Shown here piece after piece: positions 1 to 7,063 of a stretch of DNA of 64,000 nucleotides. The notes under the pieces were generated by a model that did no database searches, was not told the origin of the DNA, and saw only the letters and a program-made list of their open reading frames with translations. Position 1 is the stretch's first letter; every line of letters starts with the position of its first letter. The translations under genes and the position numbers were made by a program. The stretch comes from JACVRN01 sp036403815 (GTDB lineage: Bacteria; Acidobacteriota; Blastocatellia; Pyrinomonadales; Pyrinomonadaceae), in assembly GCA_036403815.1 (NCBI GenBank), contig DASWQH010000066.1, positions 1 to 64,000 of the forward strand, in the 5' to 3' direction.

Positions 1-2
1 CG

Positions 3-116
3 CAACGCACGTACGGCCCCGTGCCGAAGTCACACCCGTGGAGAGGCTTCGACTACTCGAAGAAATCCATCGCGGCGATGAAGAAGCGGGGTGACATCTC
101 TACTTGGGACAAATAG
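3..116 (+). CDS. C-terminal fragment of an IS transposase (partial at left edge)
   Basis: An open frame enters from the left edge and stops at a TAG at 114-116. Its last 37 residues are basic and contain HPWRGF followed by a Lys-rich tail, which resembles the C-terminus of rve-type (DDE integrase core) IS transposases. The stop lies inside a direct-repeat terminus of the kind found at such element ends. Only the tail is visible, so the family cannot be fixed; another integrase-like protein is possible. Confidence 0.45.
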   Translation, partial: QRTYGPVPKSHPWRGFDYSKKSIAAMKKRGDISTWDK

Positions 117-135
117 GTGACATCTCTACTTGGGG
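90..135 (+). repeat. Two direct repeats at the presumed IS right end
   Basis: The 19-bp word GGTGACATCTCTACTTGGG occurs at 90-108 and again at 116-134, a 26-bp period. The first copy is within the last codons of the transposase fragment and the second follows its stop. Several DDE IS elements carry repeated terminal transposase-binding words of this kind, so this is probably the right end of the element. Confidence 0.55.
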
Positions 136-285
136 TTTACATACACCAAATAAATGTTGACAACCCGTTGAGGTCAAGCATATTTTATGCGCGTGTAAAT
201 TCTCTGCGCTTTGCTCAAAGTTACTTCTTTGATCTCATATCACCTTCGATGCCGATAATGACAGCCTCAAATGGGAGTTTGAATT

Positions 286-981
286 ATGGATATTAAAGAA
301 CTGGAAGCCCAATTCAAGCGAATAGACAAACGTTCCGAATCTGCTCTGGTTGAAGTCGATTTAGCGGGCAGCCCGGCAACCTCTGCCAAGCTGAATATCA
401 GTGTCAATGAAAGTAAAAGTTTTTCGGCGGGCGGCTCAAAAAATATTCCCGGCTCCGCCGGGTTAGCCGAAGAGGAATCCGGGTTAAATCAATCTGAAAC
501 ATTGCTCAATGTTAATCTGGATAATGTTGCTGTGCCGGATGATTATATACAGGCAAAAATTCACACTGCTTTCTCTAAACAAAATACCCTTGGAGAGCTT
601 CCGGGAGTTAAGGTAAGTCAGATAGGCGCGAGTGCGGATTATGAGGTCGTAGAAGATTATACTTACTTGAGCAAGGCGGGCGGGTACAGCATAACCGCAT
701 TGAAAGGTTTTATATATGACCGCGCCAGTATTCCGCGCATCTTCTGGTTAATTATTGACAAAGACGATCTCTCAAATGTTCCCCCGTTATTCCATGATCT
801 GCTCTACCGGCACGGGGGAGTTTTACCCGCTAATCAGGTATTGCCAACCAGAACATTTTTACGCAAGGATGTTGATGATTTATTTCTTGAGTTAATGAGG
901 AAGAGTGGAGTGAAATCCTGGAGATGCCAGCTTGCGTATCAAGCCGTTAGAAACTTTTCAGGTTTCGCCTGGAAAACTTAA
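286..981 (+). CDS. DUF1353 family protein with N-terminal extension
   Basis: The C-terminal half carries the DUF1353 signature: a DRASIPR stretch near residue 145 followed by the conserved HDLLYRHGG motif. DUF1353 proteins are usually about 110-150 residues and are frequent in phages and prophages; their biochemical role is not established. This one has about 100 extra N-terminal residues, Ser/Gly/Asn-rich and probably disordered. GGGAG lies about 8 bases before the ATG. It sits just inside a truncated IS in AT-rich DNA with tiny genes, which fits an accessory or phage-derived island. No lysis or tail genes are adjacent, so a phage role is not supported here. Confidence 0.7.
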   Translation: MDIKELEAQFKRIDKRSESALVEVDLAGSPATSAKLNISVNESKSFSAGGSKNIPGSAGLAEEESGLNQSETLLNVNLDNVAVPDDYIQAKIHTAFSKQNTLGELPGVKVSQIGASADYEVVEDYTYLSKAGGYSITALKGFIYDRASIPRIFWLIIDKDDLSNVPPLFHDLLYRHGGVLPANQVLPTRTFLRKDVDDLFLELMRKSGVKSWRCQLAYQAVRNFSGFAWKT

Positions 982-1084
982 ACGGCATCAGCAATGCCGC
1001 CATTTTGCCCTTGCCCCGGTCAAACGACTGGCCGATTACTTTCAGCTCACCAAACTCTCGGCCTGTTGAGGGTGTGTATAAAAC

Positions 1085-1327
1085 CTATTCCCCTGTCTCG
1101 TCCTTCTCATCCTGTGTATTTCCCTTTTGTCCCTCAGAGCCGCCTCTAAGAAAAAGCGGAACCTCGTGAACAGGCTCTTTAGTCTGATCTTCATTTTTCA
1201 GCTCCCGGCCTGATTCATCACCGGCTTTACGGTTCTTCGTGTCTTCTGCGGAATTGATCCCGGCTTCAACCCCTTGCCCGGACTCCACAGAATTCGTGTC
1301 CACGTTTGATTTTTCCTTCTCATTCAT
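1085..1327 (-). CDS. Small hydrophilic acidic protein, unknown
   Basis: This 80-residue product is almost entirely charged and polar (Glu, Lys, Asp, Asn, Gly) with only a short PLFLRGG hydrophobic patch, so it is probably disordered. The start is supported by a near-perfect AAAGGAGG six bases before the ATG. I do not recognise a family. Its style (very small, acidic, strong ribosome binding site) matches the 53-residue gene at 2154-2315 on the same strand. It could be a stress-related hydrophilin, but nothing proves that. Confidence 0.6.
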   Translation of the reverse strand: MNEKEKSNVDTNSVESGQGVEAGINSAEDTKNRKAGDESGRELKNEDQTKEPVHEVPLFLRGGSEGQKGNTQDEKDETGE

Positions 1328-1379
1328 AACAACCTCCTTTGTGATATAGACTATGTCTCACAAGAAGTTGCGGGTGATT

Positions 1380-1625
1380 CTACGACGCATTTTCCTGCTC
1401 AGCCTTTTCGTCTCTTCTCACCTGCGTAGCCTGTTCCTTATCATTAAATATCTTGATTAGCGCCATAGCCTCATCGTAATCCATGTTGGTTTTGATAATG
1501 TCCGTCAGCGTCTTATGCTTGGTTGCTACACCGGCATTATGCCTTATGACCCGGTATTTAATTGACGTGTCACCTTCAAACTTGGCTTTCTGTCCCGGCA
1601 TCGGCTTTATTGTGTACCTGTACAT
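1380..1625 (-). CDS. Small hypothetical protein, basic N-terminus
   Basis: This 81-residue protein starts MYRYTIKPMPGQ, has a compact mixed alpha/beta-like centre and ends in a charged helix rich in Glu, Lys and Gln. GGGAG is about 8 bases before the ATG. It is upstream of, and co-directional with, the acidic gene at 1085-1327. About 85 bases upstream of its start is a copy (1710-1727) of an 18-bp motif also present before the next upstream gene. No family is recognised. Confidence 0.55.
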   Translation of the reverse strand: MYRYTIKPMPGQKAKFEGDTSIKYRVIRHNAGVATKHKTLTDIIKTNMDYDEAMALIKIFNDKEQATQVRRDEKAEQENAS

Positions 1626-1709
1626 TTGGCTGCTCCCGAATAAATTTTACCCAGCCCCAAAACGCGCTGGTAGGTAATTATAAACAATTACTCCTGTTCA
1701 AATCCAAGC

Positions 1710-1727
1710 TTCTGGCCGGTTCTGTTG
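1710..1727 (-). promoter_or_regulatory. Copy 1 of an 18-bp motif shared by two minus-strand genes
   Basis: Read on the plus strand it is CTTCTGGCCGGTTCTGTT; it differs at one base from the copy at 2001-2018. Each copy is upstream of a minus-strand small gene (starts at 1625 and 1964). The shared position suggests a common binding site, but a chance or duplication origin is possible. Confidence 0.35.
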
Positions 1728-1736
1728 AAGTGATTA

Positions 1737-1964
1737 TCACCGATGCTTAGCGTTAACATGATTTTGGTATTGTCGGAACGCCTGGACTTCCATTGATTCC
1801 AGGCCATTAGGATTGAGACTAATATAGATTATTCCGCAATCCTCGCAGTCCAGGCCGAACCGATTCTCTTCTCCCTCGTCGCCCAAAGGCCACTTCCCGA
1901 ACCTTTTCAAAGGTATCTCAGCGTTTTCTATCAGTCTGGTTATTATTTGTCGTTGCGTGCTCAT
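1737..1964 (-). CDS. Small hypothetical protein with a CxxC pair
   Basis: This 75-residue protein begins MSTQRQIITRLIENAEI and contains LDCEDCGIIYISLN near its centre. The CxxC could bind zinc or be redox active, but only one pair is seen. The ribosome binding site is weak (GAAGAT region), so the start is less sure than for the neighbours. Co-directional with the genes at 1380 and 1085, suggesting a small accessory operon. No family recognised. Confidence 0.5.
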   Translation of the reverse strand: MSTQRQIITRLIENAEIPLKRFGKWPLGDEGEENRFGLDCEDCGIIYISLNPNGLESMEVQAFRQYQNHVNAKHR

Positions 1965-2000
1965 ATTATCTTCACATGAATTAAATTTCAGAACCCCAAA

Positions 2001-2018
2001 CTTCTGACCGGTTCTGTT
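2001..2018 (-). promoter_or_regulatory. Copy 2 of the 18-bp shared motif
   Basis: CTTCTGACCGGTTCTGTT on the plus strand, 17 of 18 identical to 1710-1727. It begins about 37 bases upstream of the gene starting at 1964. Candidate operator or promoter element by shared placement only. Confidence 0.35.
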
Positions 2019-2069
2019 ATGGGAGTACAGAGAAAGTGTCCCCTGATATTCAAGAGACGGCTGTACTAA

Positions 2070-2147
2070 ATGGCTAGAGAAGATGAACCGCCAATTGACC
2101 TTTATGCTGGGAACTTTGCTGATGGAGAATGGAAATTTGATAAATAG
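2070..2147 (+). CDS. Possible 25-residue peptide gene
   Basis: ATG at 2070 opens a 25-codon frame ending in TAG, product beginning MAREDEPPIDLYAGNF. The composition resembles real acidic protein rather than random translation, and it converges on the 53-residue gene at 2154-2315. No good ribosome binding site is visible, so this is tentative and could be the 3' remnant of a longer gene. Confidence 0.25.
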   Translation: MAREDEPPIDLYAGNFADGEWKFDK

Positions 2148-2153
2148 AAATCC

Positions 2154-2315
2154 CTATTCAGTTTCCTCTATAGTTGTCTCTTTCACGATAGTACTAACTT
2201 CTGGCTTTTCTTCATCCTTGTCTCGTTCAACTATCTTATGAGAATGAGATTCAGATGTGCCTTCGTCCGTTTCAGTTACGGTGTGCTCGTGCTCTTCTAT
2301 TCTTTCCTCAGCCAT
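2154..2315 (-). CDS. Small acidic protein, 53 residues
   Basis: The reading frame from ATG at 2315 to TAG at 2154 encodes 53 residues starting MAEERIEEHEHTVTET, dominated by Glu, Thr, His, Ser and Lys. A perfect AAAGGAGG is placed five bases before the ATG, which makes translation very likely. It belongs to the same class as the 80-residue gene at 1085-1327: tiny, strongly acidic, probably unstructured. The function is unknown. Confidence 0.6.
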   Translation of the reverse strand: MAEERIEEHEHTVTETDEGTSESHSHKIVERDKDEEKPEVSTIVKETTIEETE

Positions 2316-2512
2316 ATGGCCTCCTTTTGCGGGAATATATCATTAACTATAATTCAATGTCAGATTATTTAACCGATACTGACTCTGAGGCAGAGGTTCC
2401 TCAGTTGTCAGTAGACCCGGAACTAGCTGCTTTTCATGTAGAATGAGAAGCAGCCGCTTTCGTTTTGGTCTTGTATATATAGTGGTCATTACTTGAATGC
2501 GATTACAAATCA

Positions 2513-2609
2513 TCACCGCAGAGACCAGAGAGAACGCGGAGATAGCGCAGAGAAAAGATTAATTCAACTCTCTGCGAGTCCTCTGCGCTCTCTGCGTCTG
2601 CGGCGGTGA
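2513..2609. repeat. Intergenic palindrome of CGCAGAG words
   Basis: The left arm runs TCACCGCAGAGACCAG and on; the right arm ends CTCTGCGTCTGCGGCGGTGA. Both arms are made of repeats of CGCAGAG with 7-9 bp spacing and pair imperfectly around an AT-rich loop. It fills most of the gene-free stretch 2316-2684; nothing else is evident there. Confidence 0.7.
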
Positions 2610-2684
2610 ATCTCCTGTTTAGTCGCAATCAACTGCAAACTGCTATGGCTTAACTATTTCGGGCACCCTTTTTTGAGTAATCAC

Positions 2685-3440
2685 ATGAGCGATGAAAGAA
2701 TCAATCCAGTCGAGGCTGCGCGAAGAATTTGGGAGGAGAGATACGCGGGGGCGCGTGTGCTCTTTCTCGCCGGTTCTGTGCTGAGGAATGAGGCGACGCC
2801 GACCTCCGATCTAGACATCGTTGTCGTCTACGAGCATTTGCCGAATGCTCACCGCGAGTCCTTTATCTTCGAGGGCTGGCCTGTTGAAGCGTTCGTCAAC
2901 GACCCGGAGACTATGAATTACTACTTTCATGAGTCGGATGGACGACAGGGACGCCCCGTGCTGGCGCAAATGATTCTTGAAGGCCAAGAGATACCTGCGC
3001 CGAGCAAATTTTCAGCGGAGCTGAAAAGAGTTGCAGCAGAGTTTATAGAAGCAGGGCCGCCGCGATGGAGTGAACAGGATTTCAGGACTATGCGTTACCA
3101 GTTGACGGATGCGGTTGACGACATCAGGTATCCGCGCTCTACGGAAGAGTTGGTGGCGTCCGCATCGGAGCTTTACAGGCTGGTCGCAGACTTTTACCTG
3201 CGCTCGCAGAATTTGTGGTCGGCTAACAGAAAGACGATTCCGGGGCGCTTGCGGCAAGTCAACGCGGATTTCGCAGAGCGCTTTACCGGCGCGTTTGAAA
3301 GCCTGTTTGTTCGGAAGCAGCCTAAGCCTCTCATCACACTTGTAGAAGAGATGCTGAAGCCCTTCGGCGGCTTCCTCTTCGACGGCTTCAGAGACGACGC
3401 GCCTGCCACTAAACGCAAGCCGCTCGAAATCAGAGGTTAG
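2685..3440 (+). CDS. Nucleotidyltransferase-domain protein
   Basis: The N-terminus has the minimal nucleotidyltransferase motif: FLAGSVLRNEATPTSDLDIVVVY, i.e. G-S followed by DLD, the metal-binding aspartates of the Pol-beta superfamily. A C-terminal helical region of about 130 residues (ELYRLVADFY and around) could bind substrate as in kanamycin-nucleotidyltransferase-like enzymes. The substrate is unknown; it may modify a small molecule, tRNA or protein. I chose the ATG at 2685; an in-frame TTG at 2673 would add four residues. No clear ribosome binding site. The last codons run into a heptamer palindrome that supplies the stop. Confidence 0.75.
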   Translation: MSDERINPVEAARRIWEERYAGARVLFLAGSVLRNEATPTSDLDIVVVYEHLPNAHRESFIFEGWPVEAFVNDPETMNYYFHESDGRQGRPVLAQMILEGQEIPAPSKFSAELKRVAAEFIEAGPPRWSEQDFRTMRYQLTDAVDDIRYPRSTEELVASASELYRLVADFYLRSQNLWSANRKTIPGRLRQVNADFAERFTGAFESLFVRKQPKPLITLVEEMLKPFGGFLFDGFRDDAPATKRKPLEIRG

Positions 3441-3507
3441 AGGTTAGAGGTTAGTAAAAGCATTTGCTCTTCACTAATCTCTAACCTCTGACCTCTGACC
3501 TCTGATT
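3428..3507. repeat. Heptamer palindrome, word AGAGGTT
   Basis: Left arm has three tandem AGAGGTT units, right arm has four to five complementary units (CCTCTAA/CCTCTGA), loop about 16 bases. It contains the stop codon of the nucleotidyltransferase gene. The different unit number in the two arms points to slippage. Confidence 0.85.
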
Positions 3508-3543
3508 CTATCGTCCAGTCTCTGGTATGATTCAGGCCACATT

Positions 3544-4752
3544 ATGATTTCCGTTTCAGAAGCAATTCGTATTGTTAAAGAGCAGACTCAAGCGCTCCCG
3601 TCCGAAGAGATTGAGCTGGCGTATGCGCTCGGTCGTGTGCTGGCCGAAGATGTGATTGCCGATACGGATTTGCCTCCGTTTGACAGAGCACAGATGGACG
3701 GCTATGCGGTGCGCGCGGCTGATATTAAAAATGTTCCGGCGCAGCTTCGTGTGGTGGGCGAAGCGGCTGCGGGGCGCGGCTGGCATGAGACCTTGCGGGC
3801 GGGTGAGGCCGTGCGAATCATGACGGGCGCGCCTGTGCCTGCGGGCGCAGACAGCGTGCAGCAGGTAGAAGTGACGAGCGAGTTGGACGAAGGCCGCAAG
3901 GTTGAGATTTCTAAATCTACAGAGCCGGGACAATTCATAGTCAGGCGCGCGAGCGAGATTGAGCGGGGCGCGACCACGTTGCAGAAAGGCGAAGAGATAA
4001 CGGCTGCGCGTATGGCCGTGCTGGCATCATTCGGATACGCGAAGGTGCGCGTAGGCGTTCGGCCAAAGGTCGCCGTGCTGGCGACTGGGACGGAGCTGGT
4101 GCCCGTAGCGGAAGCGCCGGGGCGGGACGAGATACGGGACTCGAACACCTTTTCGCTGGGAGCTTATGCGACGCTTGCGGGTGCGAGTGTAGAGCGTTTG
4201 GCGCTCGCGGGCGATAATCTGGAACTCTTAAAGCGCTTGATAAAAGAGGCTGCGGAGCAGAACGATGTGCTCATCCTTTCGGGCGGCGTTTCGATGGGCG
4301 TTTATGATTTCACGAAGACGGCGCTACGTATGCTCAATGCAGAGATTTTCTTCGAGCGTGTGAGTCTACGCCCAGGCAAGCCTACCGTCTTTGCGCGGAT
4401 TGATGACGCGCTCGTCTTCGGGTTGCCGGGCAATCCAGTCTCTGTCTCCGTCACCTTCAACTTGTTCGCGCGAACGGCTCTCAGAGCGATGCAGGGCGCG
4501 GCAGAGGTGTTGATGAAGGAAGAGCGTGCGGTGCTTGCGCGCAGCATCAGGGGCGCAGCGGAGCGAGAGAGCTTTCTGCCTGCGCAGCTTCATACGGATA
4601 AGTCGGGGCGGCTCATAGCAGAGCCTCTGAAGTGGGGAGGCTCGTCCGACTTTGTTGCTTTCGCGCGTGCCACCGCGCTCATCAATGTCCCGCAGGGTGT
4701 GAAAACACTCGACGAGGGCGCAGTCGTCCGCGTCTTACATCTTCCCGTATAA
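3544..4752 (+). CDS. moeA: Molybdopterin molybdotransferase MoeA
   Basis: MoeA inserts molybdate into adenylated molybdopterin in the last cytosolic step of molybdenum-cofactor synthesis. The 402-residue length matches the family (about 390-410). Visible marks are the N-terminal PFDRAQMDGYA stretch, RIMTGAPVPAGAD, the MoCF-domain motifs VAVLATGTELV and ILSGGVSMGVYDF, and the PGNPVSVSVTF segment, followed by domain IV. ATG at 3544 follows a heptamer palindrome. moaC begins six bases after its stop, so the two are probably co-transcribed. No molybdenum riboswitch was seen in front. Confidence 0.96.
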   Translation: MISVSEAIRIVKEQTQALPSEEIELAYALGRVLAEDVIADTDLPPFDRAQMDGYAVRAADIKNVPAQLRVVGEAAAGRGWHETLRAGEAVRIMTGAPVPAGADSVQQVEVTSELDEGRKVEISKSTEPGQFIVRRASEIERGATTLQKGEEITAARMAVLASFGYAKVRVGVRPKVAVLATGTELVPVAEAPGRDEIRDSNTFSLGAYATLAGASVERLALAGDNLELLKRLIKEAAEQNDVLILSGGVSMGVYDFTKTALRMLNAEIFFERVSLRPGKPTVFARIDDALVFGLPGNPVSVSVTFNLFARTALRAMQGAAEVLMKEERAVLARSIRGAAERESFLPAQLHTDKSGRLIAEPLKWGGSSDFVAFARATALINVPQGVKTLDEGAVVRVLHLPV

Positions 4753-4758
4753 AAAAAC

Positions 4759-5235
4759 ATGAAGAAGCTTTCGCATATTGATAAAAAGGGGCGCGTCTCT
4801 ATGGTTGATACGAGCAAGAAGCGCGTCAGCCAGCGGCGAGCCGTCGCATCTGCGCGCGTCCTCATGTCGCCAGAGACCGTCATGGCCGTGCGCGAACAAC
4901 GGACTCCGAAGGGAGACCCGCTTGAGACGGCGCGGCTCGCGGGCATCATGGCCGCCAAGCGCACAGCCGAGCTTATACCCTTGTGCCACCCTCTTCCCTT
5001 AACGCATATAGACGTGCGCGCATCAATTCAGGAGACGGGCGTTTACCTTGAGGCCGAAGCAGCGACCGCAGCGCAAACCGGCGTCGAGATGGAAGCGCTC
5101 ACAGCCGTCTCCGTCGCCGCGCTCACCATCTACGATATGTGCAAGGCTGTGGATAAGGCTATGGTGATTACGGAGGTTCGTCTGGAATTGAAGACCGGCG
5201 GCAAGTCAGGTACATACAGGCGAGATAAAAAATGA
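4759..5235 (+). CDS. moaC: Cyclic pyranopterin monophosphate synthase MoaC
   Basis: MoaC converts the MoaA product to cyclic pyranopterin monophosphate, the first stable precursor of molybdopterin. The 158-residue length is typical. The active-site motifs LIPLCHPLPLTHI and EMEALTAVSVAALTIYDMCKA are intact. The N-terminus KKLSHIDKKGRVSMVDTS is the usual MoaC start, which supports ATG 4759. It follows moeA with a 6-base gap; no moaA, moaE or mogA is present in the window, so the pathway must be completed elsewhere. Confidence 0.97.
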   Translation: MKKLSHIDKKGRVSMVDTSKKRVSQRRAVASARVLMSPETVMAVREQRTPKGDPLETARLAGIMAAKRTAELIPLCHPLPLTHIDVRASIQETGVYLEAEAATAAQTGVEMEALTAVSVAALTIYDMCKAVDKAMVITEVRLELKTGGKSGTYRRDKK

Positions 5236-5297
5236 GGAAGCTCTTATAAGATAGAGTGCTGGAGAAACATGAGTCCGACATAAGCAGTAAGATTGAT

Positions 5298-5504
5298 AGC
5301 CCCCGTCAGGGGGCGGAAGAATGTAGCCCACGGCGCAAGCCGTGGGAATTGAGCAGCGATAAAAGTTAAAAGCCCCTGAAAGGGGCGAAAGAAGTTCAAG
5401 CCGGAGAATCTTTCGCCCCTTTCAGGGGCTACTTATATTTGTTGGCATGCTATCCCCACGGCTCACGCCGTGGGCTACATTCTGTCGCCCCTTTTCAGGG
5501 GCTA
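5298..5504. repeat. Nested palindrome, copy 1 of three
   Basis: Order of boxes: A (GCCCCCGTCAGGGGGC), B (CCCACGGCGCAAGCCGTGGG), A (GCCCCTGAAAGGGGC), loop, then A, B, A again in inverted orientation. Each box is a small hairpin and the two halves can also pair with each other over about 200 bases. It follows moaC. Sister copies are at 14240-14442 and 47678-47898. Confidence 0.85.
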
Positions 5505-5580
5505 AGAGGATAGTTTGCTTATGTCAAACTCTCATCAAAGAAGTAGCCTCACTCCGGTCTAAAACGCTGCCAAAATATAG

Positions 5581-5608
5581 TTGACTTTAGACTCCAGCTC
5601 GCTATAAT
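5581..5608 (+). promoter_or_regulatory. Sigma-70-type promoter of the kinase-Hsp70 operon
   Basis: TTGACT at 5581-5586 and TATAAT at 5603-5608, spacer 16 bp. This is the best promoter match in front of the operon starting at 5959 and implies an untranslated leader of about 340 bases. Confidence 0.65.
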
Positions 5609-5958
5609 TCATGACCTCTTGTCGGTATATCGCTTGAGCCTTTTCCTTTGAAAGGCTTCAATTCGGGTTGTTGCCTTTCCAGTTAGATAACTGCTTCAGG
5701 AAGTGTTGAGCAGTATCGTCGCGCAATATCATTCAGCTCAGGACAAAACGGCACGCCGCAGGTTCTTTTCTCTTCGCCGCTTAAAAGCCTTCGCTTCTGT
5801 GGCCTCGTAATTTGGATGAATTGCCGCCAATAATTTCGATTTTTTCTTAGTCCGTTTCTTCTCAAACTCGAAATGTACTGTTTCTCGCACTCGGTTAATT
5901 TCCAGCGGATTCAGGCTTCTTCCTGAAGGAGTAGCAAACCATGAAAAGGAGTTTTTAA
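5609..5958 (+). promoter_or_regulatory. Long leader of the kinase operon, with a 5-codon mini-ORF
   Basis: No protein gene is convincing here. The leader has a small hairpin near 5636-5662 (AGCCTTT / AAAGGCT). At its end, GAAGGAG precedes ATG 5941, which opens the mini-ORF MKRSF whose TAA abuts the kinase ATG; the AGGAG used by the kinase is inside that mini-ORF. This may couple translation, or be chance. Confidence 0.4.
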
Positions 5959-7059
5959 ATGCGGTTGCTTCAGGAAGGCGAAGCCATTCACGGTGAATAC
6001 AAGGTCGAGCGTTTTCTGGGTGAAGGGGCTTTCGCGGAAGTCTACAGGGTCAAGCATAGCGTCCTCGGACGCCAGGCCATGAAGGTCTTCAAAACGCCCG
6101 GCTCGTACGATGAGACGATTCAAGCTCTGGGCGAAGCCATCATGCTTTCGCAGATGGGACATAGAAACATCATACGTGTCTTCAATGCGGGCATTATGGA
6201 GACCAACAAGGGGCAGCGCGGCTTCTTCACTATGGAGTATGTGGCGGGCGGGAGCCTGCAACAGTTCTGGCAGTCCTTCGGAGATCAATTCGTTCCGACC
6301 GATGTAGCCGTAGGCATTCTGCGTCAGGTGTGTGACGGCCTGACCTTAGCGCATGACGAAGACCCGCCGATTATTCATCGTGATATTAAGCCGCAGAATA
6401 TTCTGGTCGGCTATGACGCACGTGGCTTGCGCGCCTGCGTCAGCGATTTCGGGCTGGCAAAGCGCGTCAACCCGCTGATGCTGGCGGCAAGCTCTCGCGG
6501 CACGCGCTGTTTCAAAGCGCCCGAAACATTTGTTGACCCCATGTCCGATTCCTGCGCCGGAGATGTATGGGCTTTGGGACTCACGCTTTACCTGCTTCTC
6601 ACGGATCGCTTTCCATATTCGGGCGCAGACCTGGACGCGCTCGACTACAGAAGTTTTGAGCGCCCTATGATTCCGGCCAGCCGCCTTAACATACAGATAG
6701 ACCCGGAGCTTGATCAGATTCTTTATAGAGCGCTCGCCGTCAAGCGCGAAGAGCGATACCCGAATTCCAAAGAGATGCTGGCTGACCTGAATCGTTGGGA
6801 GCCTCGTATACCGGAAAGCAATATCAAGCAGAAGGCCAACCTCTCATCCCAGATGTCAAAGAGCGTCTTCGGATTGCCGTCGCCCGCGGACGAGGCGAAG
6901 GCTCGTGAGATGGCTACACAGGCGCTCTTGCTCTCAAAACAGCGCGCCAAATTACGCGAGGCGGCGGATTTGATGGAAGAGGCCTTTAACAAATGGCCTG
7001 ACTTGCGCGAAGAGTATGAGCGACACCTCAAACTCTGGCGGTGCGGCATCGTAATGTAA
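5959..7059 (+). CDS. Eukaryotic-like serine/threonine protein kinase
   Basis: This is a soluble Hanks-type kinase. The glycine loop GEGAFAEV is at residues 21-28, the ATP-anchoring Lys in AMKVFK at 42, the catalytic loop HRDIKPQN at 140-147 with Asp142, the DFG metal motif at 163-165, and the activation segment ends in a KAPE motif. All catalytic residues are present, so it should be active. The C-terminal 80 residues after the kinase fold are helical and TPR-like. No transmembrane or PASTA segment is present. It is the first gene of an operon with J-like, GrpE-like and Hsp70 proteins, so these are natural candidate substrates (inference). AAAAGGAG precedes the ATG. Confidence 0.93.
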   Translation: MRLLQEGEAIHGEYKVERFLGEGAFAEVYRVKHSVLGRQAMKVFKTPGSYDETIQALGEAIMLSQMGHRNIIRVFNAGIMETNKGQRGFFTMEYVAGGSLQQFWQSFGDQFVPTDVAVGILRQVCDGLTLAHDEDPPIIHRDIKPQNILVGYDARGLRACVSDFGLAKRVNPLMLAASSRGTRCFKAPETFVDPMSDSCAGDVWALGLTLYLLLTDRFPYSGADLDALDYRSFERPMIPASRLNIQIDPELDQILYRALAVKREERYPNSKEMLADLNRWEPRIPESNIKQKANLSSQMSKSVFGLPSPADEAKAREMATQALLLSKQRAKLREAADLMEEAFNKWPDLREEYERHLKLWRCGIVM

Positions 7060-7063
7060 AAGG

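Noticed and set aside
5683..5865. Minus-strand ORF of 60 codons in the kinase leader
   Set aside because: No start signal and it lies in the presumed leader of the operon.
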